A DNA stretch of 64,000 nt from Corticium candelabrum (GCF_963422355.1 NC_085100.1:5855068-5919067); one strand, 5' to 3'; positions 27,901-34,200 are shown, numbered from the stretch's first letter. The notes: generated by a model from the letters alone, not told the origin. Translations and numbers: made by a program.

Positions 27901-30900
27901 TGATATATCCGTAGCAGTGTTCTCGCCAGTACCATCAGTACCGTCAAAATGACAGTTGGGAGAGGAAGGGACATTTGGAGTGGGGAAATCAGCATTATTG
28001 ACGGTTAGGACAGGAATGGAAGCCTTGGCATGCATAGTGTGGGATCACGGATCTAAAGACATTAGTGGTCTTGATGGTCCCAAAGTTGCTGCAGAACAAT
28101 ACATATTCTCACATCTGGTAATCTTTGGGAGTGCATGGTCTCCTTGTTGGTGTTTGAGGTGAGTTCCTGTTGACCTTTCACACAAAAAGTGCTAATGAGT
28201 GGCTGTGGTTGCAGCAGGTGTTCTACTAATTACTGTTTATCTTCAATCTCATGTTTTGCAATGTACACCCTTACTCTTTTAGGTGAGCTCATAATTCCAG
28301 TTTTAAGTCAACTTGTCAATGTAATAATCTACTGTATTATCTGCCCGTCTGTCTGTCTGTCTTATGTTGCATTTGATTCTAATACAACTAGAGAACAGAT
28401 AAAGTAATTTATGATGTCATTACCAAATATGCCAACATCAAAAATTTGATGACGTTATTAATGATGTCATTATATTTAATGACGTCATATTGACGGTTGG
28501 CAAAAAATCCTGGCTAGAACACTGCGTAGGGATTGTCAGTAAACCCATTGATTCGTTTGCAGTAGGCGGAGCTTAGTCAACTAGAAAGTAGACAGTGGCA
28601 CACCACAGAAACATCACTCGTTCTCGGTTACGAAAGCTATCGATTTGTCTTCGTGAGATCTCCTCATACAAGTAAAGTTCATTTTACTAGACTTCCCCTT
28701 AAGCCTAACCTCATTACTAAACATGCAATAGCAGTATCACCAAGTTTACAGCTACATTTGTCAAAATAAAGTGTCCATATTGTTCTATGTTGAAAGCAAG
28801 AAATCTGGTGTGTTAAATAGGCATGGTAATATGTCCGATAATTTTTGTGCATGAGCTGTAGGCACTGCATGAGCGATAGAACAGCCTGTTTCAGTCAGAG
28901 TTACTAGGAGTATAACAACTGGTATGCTTCAGCTACATTTATGGCTGTTGGGATTGATGGGGAACAACTCGCAATTTCACGCAGATGTCGGTTACAAACC
29001 AAAAGAAGCAGCATTCCAGCTCAACTCGATCCCCATTCAAATACTATATCCATGCAGTTACAATACATTTCCTGGATAATGCCGTGTGTCACGTTTGAGT
29101 CTCAATTCTTGGACACTTAGTCTAACAACCTCATTGTCAAAGCACTGGCCATGGTTCCTTCCAAAGGTTTGTGAGAGATCTGTCTAACAACCTCGTTCTC
29201 AAAGCACTGGCCATGAGCCCTTCCACCTGTGTTTCTGAGAGATTCTTCCAAGCATAAACCAATGATAAAGGGTCTTGTAGAGTTTTATAAGAATGACCTA
29301 CTTGCCCAACATAAACACAGAATTGCAATTGCAATTGGAAGTGCAAATGGTAGGCATTTTCACTCAAAAAACTACCAGACACTTTACAAGCAGTACTTCT
29401 TAAACAGCAAATGCAAGTTTCAATAATTTACTGCCTCCTCAAGCTGCTGTGTATGCTTCTCGTGAAGAAGTGTGTGAGTGCGAAAAAGCATTAGCTCTGC
29501 CTTGACTCAAGATGTAGTCTACATGCAATTGACCAAGGGAGAAGACAGGCTAAATGACTTGACACTGATGCACATTCATGATGATAAAACAGAAGACATA
29601 GATGAGGTTGTTGATATCTTTGCTTGTAAGTACTCCAGAAAACTTGCCCTTACACTCTCACTTACAAATTAGTAGAGAAAGCTTAAGATGTTTTGTTTAC
29701 GTGAATAAAGTGTGCTAACTAAATTAAAGTTTTCAGTAAAGTACGAAAAGAAATATATTTAGAAACACCTCTGACTGAGGGCTTACCTATACTTCTGGCT
29801 AACATTACAAAAGGCGTTGGGAGTCTACAAAATGTGGGTTGACTCTTAAAACATTTTAACTAGCACATTGCGTGTTATAATTCTGTCTAATAGATTACCA
29901 AACGTAGGTGTACAATGTAGCAGCTGCAAGTATAGAAAAAGTTTGATGACTGTTCAAGTTAAGTAGAGGTAGAAACATAAGAATTCCAACACTGGTCGGC
30001 TTTAAATACTACCATTTGATAATTAATTAAGAAAGCCCCTCAGTGGTGCCTCCAAATAGTTATGCTTTCGAAAGAGCACCGCCAAGTAAAACATTATTTG
30101 ATGGGTGTTTAACAAGAAGTTTAAACAAGACAATAAGGTAAGTTGAACAAATAACAGAACAACAAGATTGCAAACATCAATTGCACTCTTTTGTCAAAAT
30201 TCAAATCATACTATGACACCACTTAGAACATCTATGTTCACTATTTGATAAACTATTTATCACTAAGGGGCTGTCCATAATTTCGTATTTATATAAATCC
30301 GAATTCGGGACGAAAGGGGATGGGCGGGTAAGCCTTAAATCCAAATTCTTAAGAATGTGAAATTAAACAACGTCATCGTCATCATATTCTTGTTGCCTTC
30401 AGACTATTCTCCCCTCCTTTAACCTGGCCAATCAAACTAAATAATGAGACACTTGTTATTATTACAACGCCAATTGAAACCACTTACAACCTGTCCCCTC
30501 CTATATATAAGTGCAAGCCAAGCAAATACCACAGCTGCTCAGTTTAGGAATACACGTGTGTACTTTGCACTGTGACAGCACAGCAAGTGAATTTAAAATA
30601 AAGCGTCCAAAAAGCGAATAATTACTATAGTTTAATAGAAAGTTTTAAAAGAAGTTCGCGTCCAAAACACAGAAGCAATCCTAGGAACCATGGAGCACAA
30701 AGTGGACAATATGTTCATCCAGACGCTGCAGATATAGACAGTCCAGAAGGAGCAGAACGATCAGAAATGCTACCAGTTGACAGCCGTGTGCCGGTTGCTT
30801 CAACTTGCCTTACACAAGCGCCTGGAAATACTAAACTTTGCAATAACTTAAGGTACTTTGCGGTAGGCGTACACTAGCAGAGGACGCACAGTGACTGACA

Positions 30901-33293
30901 AAGAAGTAGGCCACTGGTGGGTATTGAAAACTCATTGCCGTCACACTTCATTCGCAAATGGAGAACCTCACTGTGCAGGTGTCTGTTCTGTTGCTTTGCT
31001 AAACGACGATGAGAAGCAATGGCACTATCTCTTCACACATCTACACCGTTCGTGTGTCCATTTTGCGGTGCACAAATATGACAGCAGCCCTAACGTGACT
31101 AATGTCTGCTTTAGCTAGAGTGTTCTAGTAAATGGTGCTACAAACAACAAACAGAAACACCACCCACATGCTCATCAGCAGTATTGAAGAATAGTGTCCG
31201 TAGCCTTGTAGTTTACATGATCACCTACTCTCCGTTCGCATTGACCTTTTACATTGGAAAATCGCAATAACTCCGCTGTTTGTAGGAATTTCGCAACAAT
31301 CTTTGCACCATTCGAAAGCGTAGAACGTTGCATTTCATTTGGGGGCGTTTCAGTAAGTGCGCTAAACAGGCAAAGAGCACTATAATTGTAGAACTTAAGC
31401 AAATCAAAGTTGAGTAGAGTGAATAATGGCCTATTACTGTGTTAGTATTAGTTTCATACATCTCTATTCAATTATAGACATTCATTGCGAGATTTGATCT
31501 GTTGTTATTGGATCTCGTTCACTGCATGAGCCTTCGATCTCCAGGTCCATTTCTGGTGTGTTTTTGGCTTCTTGTTCCAAATTGTAGCTATTTGCACATA
31601 CCACTACAACGTTTGCGTCGTCCTCTTCGTCATCTACGCCGAAGATCTGTGGGCTAGAATGACATAAGCAATGGTTGAATATTGGGACCTTTGGACACCA
31701 TTACTTTCAGAATAGAAGATCAAAAGGCTAGAATGCATAATCTACTTGGGTTATGCGTGTAAGAAGATCTGTTAGAGTACACAATGGGAGTTACTAAAGT
31801 TCTTAAGAGGGTCACTATATGAAACACCTGGTGAAACCACATTCTCATTAGCACTTCCTGCGTAAAAGGTCAACGAAAACGGAGAGTACATCGTGCCTAT
31901 CATAAATACCCTACTGCTTCTACTAATGTTTCGAGACTAATTCTTTTCGAGTCTCCAAAAATAATTTGAATTTTAATCATGAATTTCATAATTTCAGATG
32001 TTACTCAGACTTAGCCGCTGAGGCTGCGGTGGAGAAAAATGTCCACAATTAGGATACACCTCTCATATGGGCTGTTTCAGACGTTAGCCTGTATATTTTG
32101 CTGATGCAAGCTAGCTAACGTTGTGCAATTCTAGTCGTACAAGTTATCGTTCCAAACCTTAGACATTGGTGCGTACATCTGACATGTTTCCGTGTCTCTC
32201 TGTTGAAGGCTATTAGAGAAACGGCATTTGTATGTCAAATTACCAGGGAGTGTCAACAATTACTAATTTAGGTATACCTACCCTATCTCTCACTGATATT
32301 GCACCTTTTAGATCTCTGTTTAGGTCTTTACAGCAATGACATGCAACAGTGGCCGTGTTCACACTAGGGCTACAAAACAGGGGTTTGCACTAATTAATCA
32401 TAACACCCTGCTGTGCTATCATGCGCAACGTGTGTTCTCACATGTTGAGCTTGCCCAGTTGCCTCTAATTAGTCATAATAGGCTGTGTGAACACTAGTAG
32501 ACTGCAACTGATTGTTGTCATGTACTCGAACTACACTACTGAATTCATCCACAAGAATTAAAATGTTCCGAACGCTTTCCGTCTTCACATGCCTTCTTCA
32601 GGTGTAGGCACCACATGCGTGTGATAGGACAGCAACAGCTGTCTGAATCTACGGATGCGACAATGTCGTTCACTACAGATCGAATTCTGCAAGTCGTGCT
32701 GTGGATTCGATTTGCTCAAGAAAAAAACTGCCAGACCAACACAAAGTAAGGCAATCTCCATTGATTCATTGCTGTGATACGCAATATGAATAAATTGGAA
32801 GCTAAAACCAGCTCTAACCCTACTTTTCAGCAGGGCTACGATAACCCTGCTCTAACCCACATGCCTGTTGCAAACTGACCTGATGCATTGTAATTGGTTA
32901 TTCTAAGCAGCAGCAAACCCAGTTCTAAACCCTAGTGTGAACACGGCCAGTGTAATTTACATTTCACATGTTAGAAGTGACCACATTTACAGTAACGCCT
33001 ATTGATATCACGTGACGTGCCCATATTTACGTAATATATTACTCGTCGAATGCATCGAACTCCAGAGAAAGACGAGGAGGCAAACCAACTGTATCACCTA
33101 CAAATTAAACGCATCGGTAGTAACAAATTAGCCCGGAAAGTCGATACCTACCGTTTGTGTATGTGGCTTTCAGCGCTTGAGCTGTTTCCTCTAGCTGATA
33201 TACTTCAAGCTTTCTTCTAGTTACCTCGTGCCAGAAACCAGCATCAACAACACTCTTGAAAGGTGCAAACTGCAGAGGTTGCCACCCAGCCAT
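1064..33293 (-). CDS. ATG7: Atg7, N-terminal portion, six exons
   Basis: Atg7 is the cytosolic E1-like enzyme that activates Atg8/LC3 and Atg12 and hands them to Atg3 and Atg10 during autophagosome formation. The six exons are 33152-33293, 21370-21515, 21233-21310, 21021-21180, 17936-18027 and 1064-1152. Splicing phases agree throughout (1, 0, 0, 1, 0, then 2). The translation follows the vertebrate N-terminal domain in order: LQFAPFKSVVDAGFWHE, NTLEKFKTADK, WESIVSGRAVDNPSLL, DLKKYYFYYWFAFPALC, and DPCTLEKHPGWPLRN. The ThiF/adenylation domain with the catalytic Cys is not in the window and must lie to the left. Introns are 11,636, 59, 52, 2,993 and 16,783 bp. The identification rests on remembered family sequence, not a search. 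Confidence 0.92.
1408..2060 (-). pseudogene. CCHC knuckle and restriction-like endonuclease remnant, LINE copy 1
   Basis: The upstream part has CLLCRQPQSLGHFNAC (C-x2-C-x7-H-x3-C) followed by YKSRHDRLL. The middle (about 1660-1775) reads LRPDIIVW and WLLKL, a PD-(D/E)xK core in which the Glu position is Lys. The last part ends with YYRCWVARN, matching SFYRCWVNRKN in the copy at 13.3 kb. Stops separate the parts. Confidence 0.75.
2837..3259 (-). pseudogene. Reverse transcriptase core of R2-like LINE copy 1
   Basis: The 140 codons include the RT palm motifs GVFQGDPLS and IFANDTAIITRG. The usual (F/Y)ADD catalytic pair reads FAND, so one metal-binding Asp is Asn. Downstream LRSGLDVNASKYAMFAR fits the following palm strand. 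The frame is open but flanked by frame breaks, so this copy should be inactive. Confidence 0.85.
3721..4131 (-). pseudogene. Pre-RT region of R2-like LINE copy 1
   Basis: One open stretch of 136 codons has VYEYRCQKFGGVK followed by RKGGHKSALF, the basic linker commonly seen before the RT of RLE-type LINE proteins. No zinc finger is preserved upstream. The assignment comes from position and strand. Confidence 0.5.
4261..4599. other. Unassigned intronic sequence
   Basis: I see no recognisable gene or repeat here. It lies between the R2-like LINE and the first HPWS-type 3' end. Confidence 0.4.
4600..4895 (+). mobile_element. 5'-truncated 3' end of the HPWS-type retroelement, copy a
   Basis: This piece matches the 3' part of copies b and c. 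It starts at a sequence coding for KEGKNNSADFKTYW, runs through a 3' UTR with AATAAA, and ends in ATCTATCTAT. A tandem triplication of GGCGTGTCCA occurs near 4747. It is joined directly to copy b in the same orientation. Confidence 0.75.
4906..5316 (+). pseudogene. C-terminal domain of HPWS-type retroelement, copy b
   Basis: The frame codes for ISLAHPWSKEVVK, then EHFGTWGISAERLL and DFKTYWRRRFSVTLQ. This C-terminal block is known to me from reverse-transcriptase-containing elements of marine invertebrates. ISLAHPWS probably holds the second half of a PD-(D/E)xK nuclease core. The RT part is missing, so this is a 5'-truncated insertion. The 3' UTR ends with AATAAATAATC and a (TATC)n tail at 5418-5460. 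Related copies are at 4.6 kb and 16.4 kb. Confidence 0.7.
5418..5470 (+). repeat. (TATC)n then (TTTC)n tail
   Basis: About nine TATC units followed by TTTC units form the tail of copy b and directly precede repeat D. The same tetranucleotide ends the R2-like LINE copies. Confidence 0.9.
5471..5763. repeat. Dispersed repeat D, copy 1
   Basis: A 293 bp unit starting GAGATACAAGTTGAGTGCAC and ending GTTATAAATGAC. It is about 90 percent identical by eye to 13641-13933. Both copies begin right after TATC or T tracts. The minus strand has GGTTCGGTCCCC, like a tRNA B box, but no correctly spaced A box, so a SINE origin is only possible. Confidence 0.7.
5887..6753 (-). pseudogene. ORF2 C-terminal region of Tx1-like LINE
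   Basis: Two open pieces (6753-6328 and 6096-5887) follow the RT on the same strand. The last contains IRRQIMEEWYEARLHRLPRI, a plausible ORF2 C-terminus. No functional motif is assigned. Position and strand support it. Confidence 0.6.
7400..8229 (-). pseudogene. Reverse transcriptase of Tx1-like LINE ORF2
   Basis: In order the region codes for MASNKSTGIDGVPLEFY, LKNWRPISLLSVDYKI, IHPTRGVRQGCSLSPILYVL, and QYANDTTVVATSD. Three frames are used. The catalytic pair is YAND rather than YADD, so an active-site Asp is lost as well. Confidence 0.85.
8736..9621 (-). pseudogene. APE-type endonuclease of Tx1-like LINE ORF2
   Basis: The N-terminal frame (9621-9235) has IATLNVNGL, VGVQETH and CVYSPYTSVDRV, the Asn, Glu and Tyr motifs of AP-like endonucleases. 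After a frame change come HWILGDFNAVMD and RSDHFLMTHTF, giving the GDFN and SDH motifs. All catalytic motifs are therefore visible but spread over two frames. The nuclease nicks target DNA for target-primed reverse transcription. Confidence 0.88.
9690..11128 (-). pseudogene. ORF1 of Tx1-like LINE (RNA-binding, CCHC)
   Basis: ORF1 products bind the element RNA. A likely start is the Met of MAAHIVHDLSLRIR. The first 190 codons include LLMPFEMDDAHVISIL and STRRLTSKKHPTFKTGVRLF, typical of Tx1-type ORF1. A frame change near 10560 then leads to CYRCKSASHLVRDCP, a CX2CX4HX4C knuckle. The end, rich in Ser and Arg, lies in a further frame (10133-9690). ORF2 starts 69 bp downstream. Confidence 0.8.
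11386..13047 (-). mobile_element. R2-like LINE, 5'-truncated copy 2
   Basis: From high to low coordinates the copy holds the RT catalytic segment (IFADNAAVVTHG near 13030), the thumb (VVTRYLKKWVGLAHCAAVS, 12810-12451), a Cys-rich knuckle region near 12090-12020, and the RLE domain with LLEFSVPFEPVAEDTK (11863-11600). It ends in a 3' UTR shared with copy 3. RT is FADN, again with one catalytic Asp changed. Copy 3 abuts its 5' end through TATC repeats. Confidence 0.8.
13048..13640 (-). mobile_element. R2-like LINE, 5'-truncated copy 3
   Basis: An intact 108-codon stretch (13574-13248) codes for RPDLVVYSRKLKEYWLLELS then VPFEPVVEDTK, the PD and ELS core of the restriction-like endonuclease, ending SFYRCWVNRKN. 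The 3' UTR is about 85-90 percent like copy 2 by eye. TATC repeats lie at both edges (13046-13055 and about 13624-13633). Confidence 0.82.
13641..13933. repeat. Dispersed repeat D, copy 2
   Basis: The second copy of repeat D, preceded by ATCTATCTATC and T7. It runs into plus-strand sequence of the HPWS-type element, so repeat D could also be that element's 5' part. Confidence 0.7.
13934..16949 (+). pseudogene. HPWS-type retroelement, copy c, interrupted by a DNA transposon
   Basis: Decayed plus-strand coding pieces include KLYMTYNVNLSQLDYSS (about 13940), HLGRTVLPEQLI, KGAGAFLQPIP and PFLGNAFRVSPL up to 14751. After the 1.5 kb insertion come KHGGGPIWAHDSIVNSWSEC (about 16286-16345) and the HPWS domain (16445-16850). 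The 3' end resembles copies a and b. Many stops are present. The preserved order shows what the two truncated copies have lost upstream. The family affiliation (an RT with a C-terminal nuclease) is from memory. Confidence 0.68.
14754..16277. mobile_element. TA-flanked DNA transposon with ~190 bp imperfect TIRs
   Basis: The left end AAGGGTAACTGCAACG and the reverse complement of the right end AGGGTAACTGCAACG begin imperfect inverted repeats of about 190 bp. Both stay alignable through TGTATATACACGTCACAGAG. TA dinucleotides flank both ends (14752-14753, 16278-16279), as in Tc1/mariner elements. The 1.1 kb interior has no recognisable transposase, so it is non-autonomous. It interrupts HPWS copy c. 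Confidence 0.88.
16950..16969. repeat. Perfect short hairpin
   Basis: GGGAGTGC and GCACTCCC are separated by ACAA, directly at the 3' end of HPWS copy c. Function unknown. Confidence 0.7.
16970..17935. other. Atg7 intron 5 sequence without recognised features
   Basis: I see no coding similarity here. A phrase CGCTCACAGGATCT occurs twice (about 17246 and 17394). An open stretch at 17876-17670 on the minus strand follows an AG but does not match Atg7. Confidence 0.4.
17936..18027 (-). CDS. ATG7: Atg7 exon 5
   Basis: Ninety-two bases follow a TATATCAG acceptor and code for RSFFLVAVSGDGVDVALLKD and then YETFCKFHPK. This aligns with the vertebrate PYFLIKYDE...SLLKHYSDFF segment. The incoming phase matches exon 4. 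The donor is GTTTGT at the start of the 16.8 kb intron. Confidence 0.87.
18330..18740 (-). pseudogene. Dong/R4-like LINE, RT fragment
   Basis: The fragment codes for DSLSPILFCMALNRL and, after a small deletion that changes frame, IGYGYRMTTG and LLYMDDLKLYGRN. The YMDD catalytic pair is kept. It is 5' truncated and abuts the tail of SINE-1. The clade is inferred from the RT sequence and the TAA association. Confidence 0.72.
18741..19172 (-). mobile_element. tRNA-derived SINE, copy 1 (complete)
   Basis: On the minus strand the head has an A box (TGGCTTAGTGGTTAGC, 19162-19147) and a B box (GGAGTTCAAACCCC, 19120-19107) with tRNA-like spacing, so Pol III transcription is expected. The body is about 300 bp and the tail is (TAA)n. 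Its last bases, GACACATAA then AATAATAAT, match the end of the neighbouring LINE. It is about 90 percent like copy 2. Confidence 0.88.
19173..19251 (-). mobile_element. 79 bp 3' end of the Dong/R4-like LINE
   Basis: This repeats 19271-19341, sharing TGCTCAACCAGATCAGTCTG and the bases after it, and ends in ATAATAA. It is a very short 5'-truncated insertion placed between SINE-1 and LINE fragment A. Confidence 0.8.
19252..19930 (-). pseudogene. Dong/R4-like LINE, CCHC and endonuclease fragment with 3' end
   Basis: The start has CGMCSVGLETVDHIVAGC, a C-x2-C-x7-H-x4-C knuckle. A 161-codon frame (19845-19360) then has ANRPNICLRNRKTNTCLLID, the RLE-type PD...D core with Asp to Asn in the PD part, and GALGTVHTGIAWWLDIIPG. 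The 3' UTR ends in GGACACATAATAATAATAA, typical of elements that target TAA repeats. Confidence 0.78.
19931..20340 (-). mobile_element. tRNA-derived SINE, copy 2 (head truncated)
   Basis: The body, B box (GGTTCAAACCCC) and (TAA)n tail match copy 1. The first 25-30 bp including the A box are missing, replaced by sequence leading into a long (TAA)n tract, so it should not be transcribed from its own promoter. Confidence 0.85.
20341..20390 (-). repeat. (TAA)n microsatellite
   Basis: About fifteen ATT units on the plus strand. It marks the 5' side of the queue of TAA-associated retroelements. Confidence 0.95.
20391..21020. other. Atg7 intron 4, unassigned part
   Basis: AT-rich sequence, no gene or repeat recognised. 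Confidence 0.5.
21021..21180 (-). CDS. ATG7: Atg7 exon 4
   Basis: The exon starts after TTTGCAG and codes for DLKKYYFYYWFAFPALCPED, the most recognisable segment of the Atg7 N-terminal domain, then a less conserved part ending in KLPTSS plus one base. The donor is GTAAGA. Confidence 0.93.
21233..21310 (-). CDS. ATG7: Atg7 exon 3
   Basis: Twenty-six codons, phase 0 at both ends, coding for VWESIVSGRAVDNPSLL and then a phenylalanine-rich stretch ending in TFA. It has an ATACAG acceptor and a GTGAGA donor. It is flanked by introns of 59 bp and 52 bp. It corresponds to the vertebrate IWESIKSG...TFA segment. Confidence 0.9.
21370..21515 (-). CDS. ATG7: Atg7 exon 2
   Basis: The exon codes for VPLTEELFIRLSTTH, then NTLEKFKTADKVHLLSEAG and two Arg, in the place of the vertebrate NTLESFKTADK segment. 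The donor is GTTGTA, weak but phase-correct. The only AG that fits the phase is in CTGGAG just before 21515. The bases just upstream would also code for NDTG, which resembles the family sequence here, so the exact 5' edge is uncertain. Confidence 0.85.
21834..22115 (-). repeat. (TG)n-tailed dispersed repeat E, copy 1
   Basis: The minus strand has GTGGCTTCACAAG, GCTCCTGTGAGTACCTGG, TTGAGTAGCGCACAGG and GGCAGCTCCT, then a (TG)n tail (the CA tract at 21834-21901). The same phrases in the same order precede the (TG)n at 55.7 kb. The tail is part of the element. Confidence 0.8.
22471..23241 (-). pseudogene. Tc1/mariner-type transposase, truncated, fused to one TIR
   Basis: The N-terminal 159 codons (23241-22762) include VVRRTSEALKVSESSICNVL, an HTH-type DNA-binding segment. 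Beyond a frame change come GFRYKTRNKK and RPIVYLDETWLNADHT, the start of a DDE_3-type catalytic domain. The gene stops there and abuts a 93 bp terminal sequence (22471-22563) nearly identical to the TIR of the 14.8 kb element, preceded by TA. The catalytic C-terminus and the other TIR are missing. Confidence 0.78.
23242..27116. other. Atg7 intron 1, mostly unassigned
   Basis: No gene is recognised. Two diverged stretches share phrases in the same order (about 24730-24960 and 25195-25430: ATATCTCGTTCA, GCCTGGGCTGATTAGA/GTCTGGGCTGATTAGA, AGCAGCC), indicating an old local duplication. Open stretches at 24417-24160 and 26042-25830 (minus) have no known similarity. Confidence 0.45.
27117..28697. 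mobile_element. Foldback-type element with long inverted arms
   Basis: The left arm (27117-about 27595) is the imperfect inverted complement of the right arm (about 27640-28697, minus the nested insertion). Matches include AGATCTCACGAAGACAAATC at the outside and AATATCCGAAGAGAAACG in the middle, separated by a loop of about 45 bp. Each arm is about 450-480 bp. Ends begin GGGAAGT-like. No transposase. No clear target duplication was found. Confidence 0.85.
27915..28524. mobile_element. 610 bp TIR element nested in the foldback right arm
   Basis: It begins CAGTGTTCTCGCCAG and ends in the complement of CAGTGTTCTAGCCAG. CGTAG occurs on both sides (27910-27914 and 28525-28529), a 5 bp target duplication. 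The left foldback arm lacks the insertion. A short plus frame (27956-28162) is unrecognised. The right end has four copies of a TGA(C/T)GT(C/T)AT-type motif. Confidence 0.8.
28698..29440. other. Unassigned intron 1 sequence with a short tandem duplication
   Basis: GTCTAACAACCTC(A/G)TT followed by CTCAAAGCACTGGCCATG-like sequence occurs twice, at about 29120-29152 and 29183-29216. Nothing else recognised. Confidence 0.5.
29440..29672 (+). pseudogene. hAT transposase C-terminal remnant
   Basis: The reading frame has RLNDLTLMHIHDDKTEDIDE and VVDIFACKYSRKL, the pattern of the hAT C-terminal dimerisation segment (RLN.L.L..IH...ID.V...FA...R.L). The catalytic part is absent. This rests on pattern recognition only. 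Confidence 0.6.
29673..30490. other. Unassigned intron 1 sequence
   Basis: AT-rich, no gene or repeat recognised. Confidence 0.45.
30500..30545 (+). promoter_or_regulatory. Candidate core promoter (TATA plus initiator)
   Basis: TATATATAAG at about 30502-30511 is followed about 30 bp later by CTCAGTTT, an initiator-like sequence. It precedes an open frame at 30602. Expression is unproven. Confidence 0.3.
30602..30877 (+). CDS. Unrecognised open frame opposite to Atg7
   Basis: Ninety-one codons without a stop, with no early Met. An ATG at 30767 gives MLPVDSRVPVAS. Composition is hydrophilic (SSRPKHRSNPRNHG). A possible splice donor follows CTTAAG near 30851. I do not recognise it; it could be an LTR-element remnant or a host exon. 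Confidence 0.25.
   Translation, partial: SVQKANNYYSLIESFKRSSRPKHRSNPRNHGAQSGQYVHPDAADIDSPEGAERSEMLPVDSRVPVASTCLTQAPGNTKLCNNLRYFAVGVH
30891..31118 (+). CDS. Unrecognised open frame
   Basis: Seventy-five codons with a His/Cys-rich centre (CRHTSFANGEPHCAGVC). It lies just downstream of the previous frame on the same strand. No known family recognised. Confidence 0.2.
   Translation: MTDKEVGHWWVLKTHCRHTSFANGEPHCAGVCSVALLNDDEKQWHYLFTHLHRSCVHFAVHKYDSSPNVTNVCFS
31482..31699 (-). CDS. Possible terminal exon of an unidentified gene
   Basis: An open stretch on the minus strand ends at TGA and codes for QIFGVDDEEDDANVVVVCAN followed by an acidic tail. An acceptor-like TTCTAG is at about 31660. It lies inside Atg7 intron 1 on the same strand and does not match Atg7. 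Confidence 0.25.
32350..32949. mobile_element. 600 bp MITE with 20 bp TIRs
   Basis: TGGCCGTGTTCACACTAGGG starts the element, and its exact complement ends it. The interior has no reading frame and carries further weak inverted similarity. The target duplication is not evident, so the superfamily is undecided. Confidence 0.8.
33152..33293 (-). CDS. ATG7: Atg7 exon 1 with start codon
   Basis: The ATG is at 33293-33291 and the exon codes for 47 codons plus one base. It ends before a good donor (GTAGGT). The residues MAGWQPLQFAPFKSVVDAG match the extreme N-terminus of animal Atg7, which begins a few residues earlier in vertebrates, so this start is convincing. It ends after YTNG-like residues in phase 1. 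No clear TATA box is visible upstream. An inverted-repeat arm begins about 50 bp before the ATG. Confidence 0.92.
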
Positions 33294-33342
33294 GAAAAAA
33301 GCCAGGAAACGTATTTATCGACCAGTTGATATCAGCAAAGTA

Positions 33343-33437
33343 GGCCTCGGTGCCAGACTAGACTCGTAGTGTGGATTGCAGCCCCGGATGCGCTACCATC
33401 ACCACTACCTCTGGTCTGGTACCGCCCCTTCCGGTCA
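33343..33437 (+). repeat. Left arm of inverted repeat upstream of Atg7
   Basis: About 95 bp whose imperfect complement is at 33868-33965. Shared phrases are GTGTGGATTG, CCATCACCACTA and TCTGGTCTGGT. It starts about 50 bp upstream of the Atg7 ATG. Confidence 0.8.
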
Positions 33438-33446
33438 GCGTTAATT

Positions 33447-33470
33447 AATCATGTCCGTAGGGACATGATT
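33447..33470. repeat. Perfect 10 bp hairpin
   Basis: AATCATGTCC and GGACATGATT separated by GTAG, within the Atg7 upstream region beside the inverted-repeat arm. Confidence 0.85.
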
Positions 33471-33867
33471 ACTGTCAGTTACAAGTGTACTTTGTCGGCG
33501 TAGTAGATTACAGGAAACGACTGTCGCGTGAGATCTTCGCTAATTAGCGTGCAGTACGTAGTGAGCAGTTCAATGCATTGCAGTAGAGGCATATGACGCA
33601 TTGCACCTTCAACAGAGAATCTGTGTACGCGTTCAAAGGCGTATGATGCACTGCAAGTGCCATTTCTGATCTGCCATTTCACCGCTAGACTACACTCTCT
33701 AATTAGCTGCAATCTCTTAATTAACGTAGATGCAATCTCTTACTTACACTTGACAGAGGCAATATCGACAAGTACAGAGGCTAGAACGACGTCAAAGTCC
33801 AATCGAAAGCTCAGTTTCTAGCTGATAACATTAGTATGACACGCGATGAAGAATTTGCTTACATACT

Positions 33868-33965
33868 TACTCCCGCCCAGAAAGGCGGTACCATGACCAG
33901 ACCAGACATAGTGGTGATGGAAGCTCATCCGAGGCTTCAATCCACACTGCGTCTTGAGCGAGGCT
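33868..33965 (-). repeat. Right arm of inverted repeat upstream of Atg7
   Basis: The complement of 33343-33437, about 430 bp away. The spacer has no recognised gene. Confidence 0.8.
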
Positions 33966-34197
33966 ATTGCCAGACCACTATTTGCACGTCCAGTACAGTG
34001 GCCCAGTGTAGTTCTTGGTAGCCGATACTAACACGTTAGAGCCTAGCCTTGTCTTCTAGATAACGAAGTGTGTGGATCGTGTGTGCTATAATTGTCGGTA
34101 TCCGGGACACGTTAGTTATCTTAACGCCGGTTGTACTAGCAGTTGTGTTGAATTGTGTTGGACTGCATAGTCAAATATAGTATCTAAACGATACATG

Positions 34198-34200
<3 letters not shown>

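Noticed and set aside
32330..32960. hAT classification of the 600 bp MITE from its CAG-like left flank
   Set aside because: The exact TIR starts at TGGCC, the CAG is not repeated at the other end, and no 8 bp duplication is visible.
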